From assembly GCA_008921705.1 (NCBI GenBank), contig VFFE01009189.1, positions 88,502-152,501 on the forward strand: a stretch of 64,000 nucleotides of DNA, in the 5' to 3' direction. The DNA is from Burhinus oedicnemus (Eukaryota; Chordata; Aves; Charadriiformes; Burhinidae). Shown in pieces: positions 26,761 through 41,200 of the stretch (its first letter is position 1; every line of letters starts with the position of its first letter). A program made the position numbers and the translations under genes. Under the pieces are notes generated by a model. That model saw only the letters and a program-made list of their open reading frames with translations. It searched no databases and had not been told where the DNA came from.

Positions 26761-26850
26761 ATCATAGTATCATAGAATAATTTAGAATAGCAGGGACCTC
26801 TGGAGATTGTTTTAACACCTCTCTCACGGTAGGGACAATTTCAAAGTTAG
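26761..26850 (-). mobile_element. CR1 LINE 3' end fragment
   Basis: ATCATAGTATCATAGAATAA is followed by AGCAGGGACCTCTGGAGATT. This is the reverse complement of a CR1 3' end, which finishes in the ATTCTATGAT octamer repeat. The copy is short and diverged, with its inner boundary uncertain. Confidence 0.75.
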
Positions 26851-27002
26851 ATACATACTAATGTTAGCCTTTATTAATTTTCCTTACTATGTATTCAAAG
26901 AAAATTCCCAGAGACATGAGATAGCCTAAATAGTGTAACAGCAGTGATATGTTATTCTCAATGATGCAACTTCTATAAATTAATCTGGACTTATATGTCT
27001 GT

Positions 27003-27413
27003 ATGTCCTCTCCTATGAAGACAGACTGAAGAGAGTTGGGGTTGTTCAGCCTGGAGAAGAGAAGGCTCCGGGGAGACCTTATAGCAGCTTTCCAGTACCT
27101 AAAGAGGGCCTACAGGAAAGACGGGGAGGCACTCTTTATCAGGGAGTGGAGAAATAGGCAAGGGGTAATGGTTTTAAACTGAAAGAGGGAAGATTTAGAT
27201 TAGATATTAGGAAGAAATTCCTTACTGTGAGGGTGGTGAGACACTGGAACAGGTTGCCCAGAGAACCTGTGGATGCCCCATCCCTGGAAGTGTTCAAGAC
27301 CAGGTTGGATGGGGCTTTGAGCAATCTGGTCTAGTGGAAAGGGTTGGAACTAGATGATCTTTAAGGTCTCTTCCAACACAAACCATTCTATGATTCTATG
27401 ATTCTGTGATTGT
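27003..27413 (+). mobile_element. CR1 LINE 3' UTR copy with terminal octamers
   Basis: This is a typical 5'-truncated CR1 3' end: GGCTCCGGGGAGACCTTATA, then GGGTGGTGAGACACTGGAAC, CAGAGAACCTGTGGATGCCC, TCTTCCAACACAAACCATTC and the terminal ATTCTATGATTCTATGATTC repeat. CR1 is the dominant retrotransposon of birds and does not use a poly(A) tail. Confidence 0.93.
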
Positions 27414-28209
27414 ATGTTATTCTTTTTCTATTGTTAAATACTGCTTTGCTTTACAAGTAGGCCACATACAATATACATTTTGTCCTTCAAATAAATACAT
27501 GTTTCTTTTTAGTGGGTGATATCTAGGCACAGTATTCACTCAGGCTCAACAAAATACAAAGATAAGGCACAAACTACATGACATCTGACAGAGGAGGGTT
27601 TAATTTTATTTCTTATTTAAGAAGGCAGGCTGAAGATGTTTGTTTAAGCAAATACTGAAAATTTCAAGGCTGCTTGTAGGGAATGAACTTCCTGCAAGAG
27701 GAGATGTGGACTTCAGAGAGGCAGCAGTGGAGCCTGGCATTGACAGAGGGGACAAAACCCTTTTAGGAAGGAAATGAGATGACAATGAAAGCAATACTTT
27801 CTGTCATTCTTTCAGGTGAGACATGCTATACATTCTCACACCTGAGTATCAGCAACAACCTATCATTTTGCTATTGAGGAAATTCACTTTGTAGTTAAGG
27901 CTGGCCTTTGATGTTCATTCAGCTTTCCCACTGCTGGTCACTGTTCACCTAAGCAGACAGCTCCTAATCTTCCTTGAACTGAAATGTATGGCAAAATTGC
28001 CGGTGGCTTCATATTGGATACAAATACAGCCCAGCTGTGAACAGTGGGACTAACTTCTCCCTGTATCTGGCTACAAGTAAGTCAAGATATTTGGTATGAT
28101 GCCTGTCTCTTCCCCCCATCCTGTCTTGGGAAATTACTAATGTCACAGTGCTGTATACTTGTAATTAGGCAATGCTGAGGATTTTAAAAGTTACGGTATC
28201 ACAGAGTAC

Positions 28210-28302
28210 CTAGTATTACGGCAATGACCGTAGTGCAGAAATAATATATGACTGCTCGCAAACCAATCTTCCCAGAAACGCTGGAATCCAAAGCAGCAAC
28301 AC
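28210..28302 (-). CDS. SLC1A1: SLC1A1 exon 3 (TM3)
   Basis: This 93-base exon encodes residues 78-108 with phase 1 at both ends. Its product reads [17 protein letters not shown] and continues as [14 protein letters not shown]. This corresponds to the extracellular TM2-TM3 linker and most of TM3 of EAAT3, where SGKIGLRAV and YYFCTT are conserved. The acceptor is TTTTGCAG|GTGTTG and the donor is CTAG|GTACTC. It lies 17.4 kb from exon 2, the longest intron of the gene here. Confidence 0.95.
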
Positions 28303-31300
28303 CTGCAAAAAGAACCACAAAACCAAAACGCTAAAAACAGTCTTAGGAGGAACTTGCTATTTTTTGTAGAGACAATTATTTATTGTCTCTTATTTCTATG
28401 CAGGAAATTTTTCCTTTTTCAAGATATTTCCAAATACCTAATTGCCAGTTGCACTTCTGAAAAATGTCTGTAGCAGACCAATATACTTGCTTCTGCTTCT
28501 TTGCACAAATCTGGTTTCCCTGGATTTTCCTAGGAAAAAGATAATTGAGCTTTTCTGATTCCCTGATGTCGGTGATGAATTAGACTTCTTTGGTTTATGA
28601 AAGTATGTTAGAATTTATTTCTATATTCACTTAAATAATAGCTTCATTTTCTTCATATCTGTAACATTTTGGCTTTAAAACTAAAAGCCATGGGAAGGGA
28701 CCTGCTCAGGGCTATTACCCCTGGTTGATCAAAGGCACAGAGAGACAACTAAGGCTCATTCCTGGCAGGCTCACCTTCATTAACAGGTTTACTGTTGTTT
28801 TTTCTTTGACTAAAGCTTTTCTGAAGTCTGGGCTGTTCCCACTCCTCTGTCTGTATCTGTCATTGCCACGAATTGAGGGCAGTTTTTGTTAATGAAGGTG
28901 GGGAAAGCGCTGAGGCAGGTGTTACACTGAGGTCAACTTAACTCCTGGCAGCAATATTATATCAAACTGCTCGTGAAGTATTTTTTAATTGTTTCAAAGA
29001 TTTACAGTTATATCTGTACACACACAATTCAGTAACCAGAGTAAAATGAGCATGGTGACTTTAAAACTTGACTGTCTATAACCTCGCTAGTTAATAATTC
29101 ACTGCTATCTCTTTATTACACATTTGTGATCCATTTATATTTTTTACGTTTATTGAGTCAGATTGTCAAAGACTGGCCAGATTCCCTTGTATAGGAAAGC
29201 AAAAATACCATGAGGATATTTAACCTCAGAGAAGCATGATTTTGTAGAAAAAAAAAAAGTTTCAAAAACTAATGAAGAAAAATCAAAAGATCTTTCTGAC
29301 ACAAACATAACTTACTGATCTTTGAGCTCAAAAGGGATCTTAGCAAGCATACTTTAACCATGAGTTGATGTCTCTTTCTGAAAGAGCAGTAACAACTTTT
29401 GCCTAGAGCATTCATATAATGCCTTACTTGTTCTGTTAATTGTTATTAAAAATTTAAACAGTACTGGAAGGGGAGAATGAAGGTTATTTTATTTCATAAA
29501 CTACTCGCTTATTTTGGGGTCTCCCATGGGTATCATATCATCAGACTCACTAGGGAAGAACTACATACACATGCAGAAATCATGACGTAAAGACTATCTC
29601 ACCTGTACAGCAAATAATGATAACAAAGGAACTATTCATATGGCAAGGGCATACAGACCAGTGCACAGAAAAAAGCAACGCCACAGCTATTACAAGAGGC
29701 TGTCAGTCCTAAGGATATTGTTTGAGGCACAAACAACAGAATGGACACAGAACCTAGGCCATCATTTTTATTCCTCACCTTGGGAACTGGGAAAAAACAG
29801 GTAGAAAGGAGGACTTTTGCATTATTGTGGGCTCAGCTATGGAAATTATGGCAGTAAGAACTCTAGAGAATGGATAGTAATAAATAATGGGTGCTGTGGA
29901 CAATAGAAGAGCTGGTTTCAAAGGCTGTCAATGTCAAAACTTTTGCACCTGATACCTTAACTCAGAAGACTTTACATCATGTTTTTAAAAGACAGCAAAC
30001 TGGTATTGCCAAAGTTCCATATATTTTAATGTAAAGTTCATAAAAATTAGAAATACTTGAATTTTATTCTAAAACCTGTTGTATCAACTGTCAATAGTGG
30101 TTAGACAGAGAGTGGAGGTAAGATAATAATCTTTTCATGGGATGGAGAGCTTCACAAAGCTTGCTTTAAGATTTTTTTGACTAACAGAGTTGCTGACTCA
30201 GCCAAGAGCCTAATAATCATGCAAGGTTATTTCCCTGGAGTACTCAGTTATAAAGATTCTACAATTAGTATGACATGAAGTTCCTGTGACAGCCATTCTG
30301 CTGGCTCCAAATGAAAACCCTTTGCAAACTGTTATGCTCACTGGAGTTACAGAGGTATAATTAAAGGCAAACTTTGCCCCTGCATTTTTAAACTGGATAA
30401 GAATCTTGTTAGTGAGTGAGCTGTGCTAGAGTCCAGCTTGTGTTTCCACTGTCATGTCAGTGCTGCTTTGCTAGTAGCTATAAAAACAGGCAAATCAGTT
30501 AGGCAGACATGGCTGAATAAGTACAAGTATACTCTGAGGATGGCAGGTGTGGGTTTTTTTTTTTTTTTTTTGAAAACTGCTGTACTCTGAAACAAAATTG
30601 CATTCAGGATTATGCTTCCATTTAGAGAATGAAGTAGCATTCACTACAAATGACCCAGACACAGGTTTGCACTGGGTGCTTTATGCTGCTAAGCTCCTTT
30701 TTCTATGTTGCACATAGGAAAACACTATATATAAAAGTAGATATCCCTCCAGGTATATCCTACTGTCACTAATGAGCAATTGATAGTATATTATAATTGA
30801 TAGCTACCGGCCTTCTCAAGCCAACTGAAAATTAAATTTCCTTTGACATAACATCATGGTTTATAATTTCTTTGGACGTAACTGAAAGACTTAAGGGAAG
30901 ATGTGTCAAACAAAGCATACAACCAATGCTGATCTCAGCTCATAAGAAAACATTTCTCAAATTAAGATGGCACACTTGCTATTCAAAATGGAAAGTCTGC
31001 AGTATTGTAAATCAAGATCACAAAAACACTGTAATTAAACTTGGGTATCTACTGTGGATTACCTCTAAACTTATAGCTATTTTATTTGCTCTTTCTCTCC
31101 CACAGCCTATCCCCAAGTTTTAAATGGTTTGAGTAGATAAACTGTTAATGTAGGCCACTGTACAGAATTTAAACCAGCATCATGGATTCTCCTCCATCCC
31201 TGGGAATTTCAAAACTGCAGTGTTTCAGGTTAGTTCCTTAAGTTTTCCTACAAGTGACGTTCTAATTCAGCTACAGCCACTGAAGCACAAAACGCAATTC

Positions 31301-34300
31301 TGTGGCTGTGATGCATAAGACTTAAGGGAGATGATCGCAAAAGACACCAACTGGTGTTAAAATCTGTTAATCTATCTACCTCCCTGCTCATGTTATTTTA
31401 GCAGAACAGACAAGGTTTCACTATCTGAAGCCAAATTTGGGAATCAATTGCCTAGTATTCTGCAATTCAGCTTTCATGTTTTCTATGTTATAGTCTCCAA
31501 CTCGAAGCTCTTTGTACTGTTTTTCTCTTTTTGCCTAATTTTCTCTAATTTGCAACATATAGACTTGTAAAAGAATAAAAAAGGAAACAATCAGTGAAAT
31601 CAAGTCTCTCACATGTCCTCTTTCTTGCCTAGGACCTCAATACCCTACCAAAATTAAATGTTGTACTGTATAAGCACCTTTTTTTTTTTTTTTGAGGAAA
31701 GGATGGAAGGATAAATATTAAAACAGATGTTAAAAAAAATTGTTTGATAGACTATTTATTAGAAGGTATCAAAGCACAACAGGGATGAGGCTAGTGCAGG
31801 ATCCTCAACAGAACAGTAGAGGCACATACTTTTGGGCAAGATATGTAGACATCCCATTTTAAATGCTGGGGTAAAAAGGAAAACTCTAATCCAGCTGTCC
31901 CTCACATTGCAATATTTCTTTTATTCGGTATATGGCCTTTTTTTACTTGAATCTTTTAGTTACTCCTGCCAGGAAGCCTACCAATTTAGTTTGCATTTCT
32001 TTTTATAGCTGTTATTTTTGCTTTATTACTAGAGGACTCAGGAATTTCCACTTTCCAGAAAGGAGGACAATATTGTGAAACTTGCAAAAAATCAGAGTGG
32101 CAAAATGGAATGATAACAACCGACCAATTCAGTCCTGTGTTGTGTTCTACTGGTTTTTGCATGTGGAATACGTTGTGTTGTCAAAGTTAGAGAAAGACAC
32201 ATAGCTTCTACAACTCTTACTTTAGAACCCGTGTCTACCTGGTTAAGTGCATCAAACCAAGAGTCCTTTTAAGACTGGATAATAGCATCATTAGACACCT
32301 GCAACTTTTGATGTCCCTCTGAAATTTCTTTCATAATATTGTTCTGTTTTACATATTTAGAGATGCTTCCCTGAAATGCTACTGTATAAAGCTACTTTAC
32401 CTTAGGGAATAGTCTGATTTAAACAAAATTGAGCCTAAATATGAAATATGATGTTCCAGAAATTTTTACCAGCAGTCACGGATGGAAGCATGAATCAGTC
32501 TTTCAGTTTCTCACAGACTTAAAAAACCAACACTTTAGTGTAACACAAGGTTGCAACTTCATGAAAGACCAATATTTACTTGTCTCTTTTCTCTCTGACA
32601 AGAGTAATTTTTTTTTTTTCCTTTTTGGTGTCACAGGGTAACAGAAAATGTTCCTAAACAAAGTTATAATTTTGAAAGTGCTGGAAAAGTTACAATGAAG
32701 TAATGAAAAATCATTGAAATGTATGTTTCAATGGTACTGATGCTGTTGAACCTTCATGCAAATCCAGGAATTTGATTTTCTAAACTTTTTGTGATAAACA
32801 CTTATCTGTCTTTGACTTGTGGCATAGAAAGGTTGTTTTGGAACATTCTGAACACAAACCAGTCCTCACGTTTTCTCTCTTTGTCCTCTCTTCTGCCACT
32901 AATGACAACCCTACTCCCCTTGAATACAGCAGTCTCTCTGCTCAACTGCCAACAGATTCAACATCTTTTCACTGCTTCCAGGTTGGTCTACAGCTTTCCT
33001 AGCATTTCCTAGTAAATACAGTAAGATTCTTAGTGATTTCTGTACTCCCCTTTTAGTTTTCAAAAAACAGTTACTCAGATCTTTGGGAACACAATGCATA
33101 ATATTTCAGGTAAAAGAAACCAAGCAGCTAATAAAAAACAAACCTGTGCAGGTATTGGAGTCAGGTAAACCATTCAGACAAATTCATAGGCCTGTCTGCC
33201 ACACCCAAAGGCCCCCTGAAATCTGAAATACCCACAGCTTTCTGTTGAGTAAAATTTCAGCTGAGGTCTTTCAAACCCTGCACCAGCATGCCAGCAAAAC
33301 GGCTGTGGAGCAGTGTAATTGTGTATCTCTGCATCAGATAAAGTACTGCGGACTTTGTAACAAACCCTAGAGCAACATGGCTTCACATTCACTATGTCTG
33401 AGGCATTTATACAGAAAATAGGGAATTCCTGTTCTCTTCCTCTCCTGACACAGGAGCAGTGGAAACTGCCACCAACTAGCTACATTGCCATGTAGCAATT
33501 CACACTAGTTGTAAGGAAATATCTTTCATCACCTGTGTAACTAGATTGCAGACTGTGCTGTCTTTTGAGTGTTGCTGAGGCCAAGAGCTAAGTAGGAGGC
33601 AGAGCTATTGAAACTGTACAGAGGTTGTAGAAATATCTAAAGTCACGGCAGTTAATATAATGTGAAAGACAAAGAACCCAGTTGTTTCCATTTATAGCAA
33701 TATCAACCTACTAGATTAGACTGAAACCTCTGTAGTGTGAAATTATTCTGCATCTGGATATTATACAGCTTTTTTATCTCTGAAGCTGGCCATTAACAAA
33801 GACTTAAGAGCTGATGGCAATTCCTAAGGAGCAACCCATAAAGTCAGGCAAATAAACCAAGTACTCGTTAATATTAATCTTTTCATTTTATTTAATGGAG
33901 TGCTGGAGAAGGAATCATTTACGGTGCGTTACTAAAACTTTCAAAAATATTGAAAAGTTACTACCCCATTAGCTTCTCCTCCTATTTTGTTCCTGCCTGT
34001 TGCAATGACCTAAATTTCCCACATAAAATAGAAATTTCATGCTGGTATCAACATTTGGGAACCTCATAATAAAATCCATTCTAGAACTACATTTTTATAC
34101 AGCATGGAGTGGATAGCCAAGTGACTGACTAGAGCTGCTACAATCACAGAAAAATTACCAACACTTGAGAGATCTACTGGCCAGGGTAGAACACTTGCTC
34201 TGTACCACAGGTACCAAAATGGGTGAAAAACTGAAACACTGTGATCCATAAATAATAGATTTTTTTTTCCCCTCTGAGATGTGCACAGTTGGGATAAATA

Positions 34301-35574
34301 TTTTAAACAGAAACAAGCAAATCAGAGCCCAACATGACTAAAAGCCAAGTAAAGAAAATGCTCTCTGTACAAGATTATATAGCACTGTGTTGTGTGGTTT
34401 GTATCAGAGTTCATTTTGGAGGCCTATATGAGCGCATATGTGTCCAATGGCTTTGGCATGAGGTATAACACTGTAATTCTAGAGTTGTTCACTGTGCTTC
34501 ATTAATCTGCTGGTCCTGTGAGACCTGTGAGTGAAAAGGGTTGCATTAAGGACTGGAAACAATCACAGGTCTCTTCTGACTTCCAGTAATTACCAACCTA
34601 CTGGTTCCCTAGGGGCTAACACCTACATCCTTAGAGTTTGTCACACCATTCTACAGAGGTGTCCCAACCAGGCACAATGATTTATGCTTCCAGGTGTTCT
34701 TTTTCAATACATATGAGAGACTACATCTACAATTTGGTGCTGTGTTTGACTCTGTTCAGCAGCAACAATTGTACCTAGACACCATGGTAATTTTTTCTGC
34801 TCTACAAATTTCAGTGTCATCAAGTGCATCACCTGCAGTACTTCTTAGCTGTTCTCAAAGCTTCTGAAGATCAATGGAAGCTGATGGGATCTGTTTCTTC
34901 CACCATCTCGCTTCATCTGCACAACAAATTGATCATTAAGACTAATCAGCAAAAGGCTGGGCTATTTACCTCCCTCTACCAATGCTGCTACACTCGATGA
35001 CCAACACGTGAGTTTTCTTTGTACAAAGATCGATGCCACTTAGCCAGCTCTCAGCACCCGTGGCAGGCTCTTCTCCTTAAGTATGACTCAGTGCCAGATG
35101 GAAGAGTCTGGCTCAAGGCCGTTCCACGTCCACACAACTGCCAGCCACATCGTAGCTTTCTTGATTAGTTTTAGGAGCTAATCACATTTCTGAGGAGAAA
35201 TAACTGAAGTATGGTGCACCACATCAACTGTATACAATTCTCTTGGGGTTCTGATATTTAATTCACTATTGTAACAAAAAAATAGCAACAAAAGTTCCTG
35301 AAGAATAGAACGCTATGGCTTTTACACCTTCTCATCTATGACTAAGATGTTGATTCAAGGACAAAATGCAGTTCTAAAACTGCTCCAAACTGCCATCAGT
35401 CTTATTGCCTTAACAGGAATTTCTGCATATGCTAGAGGAATCACTAAAGAATTCCCAGCTTCTGCCAAGCATACACGTTTTAATTCTTTCCTTACATCTT
35501 GGTTCTTCTGGTTGCAATGTGCAGTCACTAGGTCATAGAAGTGATGTGATGGACATCCAGCATATCCTACTCTA

Positions 35575-35847
35575 TAAGACAAGGGGTAATAGTTTTAAAC
35601 TGAAAGAGTGAAGATTTAGACTACATATAAAGAAGAAATATTTTATGAGGAGGGTGGTGAAACATTGGAACAAGTTGCCCAGAGAGGCTGTAGATGCCCC
35701 ATCCCTGGAAATATTCAAGATCAGGCTGGTTGGGGCTCTGAGCAACCTGATCTAGTTGAAGATGACCCTGCTCATTGCAGGGGGTGTTTGGACTAGATGC
35801 CCTTTAAAGGTCCCTTCCAACCCAAACTATTTTATGATTCTGTTATA
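35575..35847 (+). mobile_element. CR1 LINE 3' UTR copy, shorter and more diverged
   Basis: It reads AGGGGTAATAGTTTTAAACT, then GAGGGTGGTGAAACATTGGA, AGATGCCCCATCCCTGGAAA and GGTCCCTTCCAACCCAAACT, ending in a degenerate TTTATGATTCTG octamer. It is collinear with the copy at 27003-27413 but has an extra GACCCTGCTCATTGCAGGGG segment near 35762, as other CR1 subfamilies do. Confidence 0.9.
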
Positions 35848-38243
35848 GTCAGGTTCACTTAAAAATTTTTTACAGAATGTTGCAACAGACATATGAAAAT
35901 AGAAAAACACAGGAGAACCTTAAAATGCATATAGAGAATTTCAGTAAGCAATCCTTCTAGGGGGACCACAATGTTTTATATAAAAATAGCAGTGTTGTTT
36001 TATTGCCAGGGGTGCACTATGTTATGTGTTGTTGCAAAAATATAAGCTTTACTCTTCAAAAAATACTAGGGGGGTGGAAAAAAGAATTAAGCAGTGCAGA
36101 CACAGCACCCTTGATACATGGATAGCTGTCTGAAATGCATGAAGTTACTTGGCTTTAAAAGATGGAGCTGGGAGTGTTTCTAATTTAAGACATGAGCAGT
36201 ATCAAAATTTCAACTGCACCTGACTGTGGTATGACCTCTCCTTTCTAACTTGTTTTTTGCAATGTCATTTACCTTGTACTGACCATTCTCATTTCATCCT
36301 CTGATCATCACAGAGCTGTTGGTCAAGTCCCAACAGCAATCTTTCTTAGACGCAAGTGACCGTTTTGAATTAGTTGCCATACTTTTCTTCTACTTGCAAA
36401 GCGAAACACTGCTAATACTAAAACAGTATTTGGCCTGTATTTTCAGAAGTGACACATGATTTTTGCTTGAGGAACTGAACACCAAATTCTAGCTCCAGTG
36501 TTTACTTGCGTAGCAAGCTTATTGCTTATTTTCTTATTCCTCTAAGTGTCGAAGAGAATCAAAATTTGCATTCTTGTTCCATGAGCTATGGCCAGCTCTA
36601 ATCAGCTACTGCCAGGAAAGGAAGGAATCTCACACATATAAGATTATATTTCATCCTATTTCCATGCAAATTTTGACATTGTTTGACAGTTGGGTGATGG
36701 ATACAAATGGGAAAGTTTCCTTTTCACAGCAGGGAAAGGTCTTCTCTGCTGTCCTATGAATTCAGGACAGTTCATAAACATGAAGTCAGGTTTGGGGAGA
36801 TCTTTATGCTCAAAATGCCTGGCACCACCCATGCAATCTCCCTTGTGACTCATCAGTCCACAGTGATTTTTCCTAAACAGGGACACAGGTTGGAGTCACA
36901 CTCCCTGAGACTCAGAAAGAGTATGAATAGACTAAATGTTAAATTCACCAACTAATCTGAACATTTTTCACCCAACCAGTCTCCTGATGATGCGGCTATA
37001 TCCACTTCTGATGTCTGCTTTTGCAAGGCAATCCCACCAGTACCTCTTCATTTCCTGTGTGAAGATCAGGGCTTCTGAAGAACAAGGAAGAGTACCAAAG
37101 CCATCTGTCCTCTGTCCTTTTGTCTTTGGACGAGTATTTTGGGTTGTCCTTGGCCTATGCTCACCTTTTGAAGGGAAAACCATACTGTATACACTTCATA
37201 CAGTAACAGCTGCAGGGGGAATCACTGTAACACTGGTGAATTCGGAGCTTATCCTTTATTGAAATCATCTTTGACCCATCTGTGATTTTTCCCTCTTCCC
37301 ATTCCAGGCTCTGAGCCTTTTCTCTCCTATTCTGCTGTTTTAGTTGGAATGATCTTGTAGTACAAATTTACTATGGCTGTGATTAATCTGAAAGATCACT
37401 TTCTTCATATTCTCCCTGAAATCTGAAGTTTACAAGTAAGGTTCAACAGGAATTACTGTTGTTTCCTTCCAAGGCCTGAATGGTGAATCTTTTGCTCTTT
37501 TTCCCTTTGCTTTGTGGAATTCTCTAGGAAATGCAATACTACATCCCTTGCACATGAACAAGACTGTCAGGACCAAACAACTAATTCACAACTGTCTATT
37601 AAAATACCACCCACATTTGCAACTTCAGTCAGCATGATTGTATGCACGACTTCACCATTCAGCTGAGATACAGGACTCACATGCTGCTATCTGTTATTAC
37701 CTGTAGATCATTCTCAACTATCTTTCATTGATATGCATCTCATATAATTTTATTTTTCCCTCCTGTTTACTGTGTCATGCGGCTCTGAATTATGATTTCT
37801 ACCTAGTCTTCCACTAGCTAACTGAATTACATACACAGCTAAGTCTCATTAGAAGGATAGCTCTGAGTCAGATATTGGCTGAGAAGATCAGGTAATGAAG
37901 AAGCTATGCCAAATGGAAGGCCCAAAGACACTGCGAATATGCAATCTCTCAAATGAGATTTTTGGTGACCCACCACCTCTGTCTTTAGTGTTTGTGACTA
38001 GAATTTTTCCATTCCTATTCTGTCAGTCCCTCTATAAAAGCAGTTATGGTGTCTTTCCTTGTTACTTACTGGAAAGGAAAAGGATTTCTATGACAGCTTG
38101 TAGTAATTATCTTTCCAATAGACTTGATAGAAATTTAATTAATCTCTCTTCTTTGGAGCAAATGATTGTTATTCTACTAGTAATGTTGTGTAAATGCAAC
38201 AGAAGAATGTCTTACAAACGAACTGAAAAAACTAACGAACTGC

Positions 38244-38290
38244 GGGGGGGGGGCGGCGTGGAGAGGGAGAAGGGGGAAGAGAGAGAGAGA
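38244..38290 (+). repeat. G10 run and homopurine tract
   Basis: Ten G (38244-38253) are followed by GA-rich purine sequence ending in a GAGAGAGAGA run, nearly without pyrimidines. Confidence 0.8.
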
Positions 38291-41200
38291 TGCATGCAGG
38301 TAATGAATAAGCACCTGTTAGTGCTATTTAAATACCACAAAAAAATTAAATCAGAAAATTCCCAATTCCTACTTACATGATCCAGTGAGACTACCACTGG
38401 ATTAGCATGGTAAATACTAGCCTTCTAACTTTGAAGAGGCATTGAAAAAAAGATTTTCTTCTTTTTTTTAAAAACAGACTAAAGCATGGAATGCAATAAT
38501 AGTTATAAAGAATATTCCAAATACTGAGAGAGGATGTCCTGGATTATTTAGGATGGGGTTGAAAAAGTAGCTGTTATGAACCTTTCCAAATACTAGATAG
38601 AAAGGGAGGAATACACGCAAGATGAATAGCTTATGCCAATGAATGGGACGAAACCATTATAAAATGGAAGGAAGGTAAGATGTAAAGAAAAATTTCTGAC
38701 CCTGAGTATCAGTTTGCTAAGGGACTGTTGTGCTGCCCTGTAGATAGTTGGCACAATCAGCATTGCAGCATTGTATTATGAACAGGGCATAGAACAGGCA
38801 TCCCTAGAGAGTTTATTGGACTACATGCATAGAAAGAAGGTATTTAGTACTGCCTTCCACTCCTAGGAAAATTGTAATTTTCCTCTAGAAAACTCTTAGA
38901 GGTTATAAAATCCCAAGTTAATGGCTTTTTCAGGAGATACGATATTTCTTGGGTGGAATATAATAAGACTCATAAGGAGTGAAGATGACACATCAATCTG
39001 CAAAGATGGACAGGCTAGCAAGATTTGTAACAGAAATCAGATTCAGTTCATGGATGTAGCAGAAACATAGCCTCTGCTATAGATGAAATATATATGAACA
39101 CAGAAAACCTGGAGTACTGAAAGTGCTTGATTTACCTCAGGATTGCTGGTGGTAAAACACAGAGGTGACAAGTTTTAGCTTCCAGACTCTTAAAAAGAAA
39201 ACATGACACCACGTTTTTTAATCTGTCATGGCGTCCACACAAAGGGAAATGGAATAAAAAAGTGACTGCAATCTGGTTTATACAGTGGAATCGTTGTTTA
39301 CATCCTCAGCTCCAGAACAGAAAAGCAGAAGACACTAACTCACTTCAGACTCATCCACAGTGTTGCCAGCAGCAGCCCCCAGTGATACGGCTGGGACAGG
39401 AGGCACTGACTGCCAATGCCGCAGAATGGCTGTTGTGTTGGGGCTCCTTGCCCTTGAGAGCTGGTGGTAATCATGCTCCATGAACCAGAAGTGCACTTCA
39501 ACGTTTTATTACTATAATTTAAAACCTTAAATAATGTAGGGGCTGTCTCAGTTACGTAAGGTCAACTGATATTGATGGGAAAGAACTAGATGACTGTGAC
39601 AGAAGTAATCCAAAGAGGATGGGCACAAAGCCTTGTCCATTAATAGCCCATGACTCTGCAGTCCTCCCTGCCTCAATGACTGCACATAGACAGCAGGGAC
39701 AGGACCTCCAGCATCCCTCAGTACAACTGAAGGCAAAATTCATTAACAGCAGTGTAACATTTTCTGTCCTTTGCACAATGCACATGATACAAACAGACAA
39801 GAGGAGCCTCCTGCCTGAGCCCAGGTAACTAGTTTACTAATACAATGGACCTGCTTTCTCAGAGGTTCTTGCAACTTCAGAAACATAGAAAAGCAAGAGA
39901 AGAACACGCAGATATCCCAAGAGACAGTCGCTGAGTATGTTAAGCTAGATCAGGGATTACCTAAGGTGTGGAAACTAGTGTGCCTACTGGTGATGCCCAG
40001 GGCCTGTTAAGGATGCCTCAGTCACAGACCGTCTCTCAATAGCTGTGCTTCTTGGAGTTGCAGAAATGGAAACTGCTGAGGCAGCTACCACCCCAGGAAC
40101 AGTCATACCAAAGGAAAATTGTTTTGGAACCCCCACACTATAGGAAACAAAATAGATTTGTTCTCCCACCGTTTCCTTGCCTGTGCTCCTTTACAGTACT
40201 TTAAATCTGTGGACATTTTATACCTAATGAAACTGGGAAGTCTATTCCTGAGCATAGGCACAGCCTCAGTGTGTTTTAACTTTAATTACTAACATAGTGG
40301 ACAAAACCAAGGTTGTTTACATCTGAATTGTTCTGACTTTCAAAGATAAACATGAGAAATAAGAACAATCTGATTAATAATCTACTTTGATTTTTTCTCA
40401 TTTGCATTCCAGCTCTTTGTCTCCCATTTTGTACATTTTGTCCCCATTCACCAAACTCAGTGGCACTGTGATAAAGCAAACTAGTAACTTCCCAAACATG
40501 CCTCCAAGGTAGGAAACCGATGCTTTAATTTTGAACAATGGAAAAGAAAAAATAACCTATTTAAGATACGCATCCATCAGCCACAATTCTACATCCTCTT
40601 TCCACAGGGAACGCAATGGTCTCTGCAAATGGGAAAAGTCATATGGCCCAGGTACATCACTGGGACATTTTTCTTTCTCACACACAGTTATAATAGGTCA
40701 TTGTCAACTAGAATAAGCCAGATTTGTTGTGGAATCATTATCTTTGTACTACGAGCAAGACGTGCAAATAAAAGAGTGTGCAGTTGGTACTGGGCAAGGT
40801 GGAACTGACAGGATGCTTCAGGCAGTACTGCAGGAGTAATTAAAGAAGGCCCTGGAGTAAAGACAGAGTTTATTTCTATAGTCATGGAAACCTAGTGGTT
40901 GGAGCAACATCAGACCCACAGCAAGGCACTTATTGTATTTATAGCTCACATACAGCTGCACTCAGAAAGGCAATTGATACTGCCTGTTTTACACTGTTCC
41001 TGAGGTATGCTGTGTGTAACCTACAAATACCTCATCAATTGCTTTAAGGAATTTTGGTGTTCCCCGTAGCTGACCCTGCACAAAATCACGAGCCAGGAAA
41101 CTCCCATGCATCTGTTCTAGCTTCTTTGGAGCTGCTTGTGAAGACTGGAAGTGTCAGAAACATAAGGAAAAGCTTTATTAATGTTTCGTCAGGGAGAAAA

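Larger units (their letters stand above)
25933..28209 (-). other. SLC1A1: SLC1A1 intron 3
   Basis: This is a 2.3 kb intron. It holds two CR1 3' fragments in opposite orientations (26761-26850 minus and 27003-27413 plus). Nothing else is recognised. Confidence 0.8.

Noticed and set aside
37895..38380. 161-codon plus-strand open frame
   Set aside because: It runs through a homopurine low-complexity tract and has no recognisable motif.
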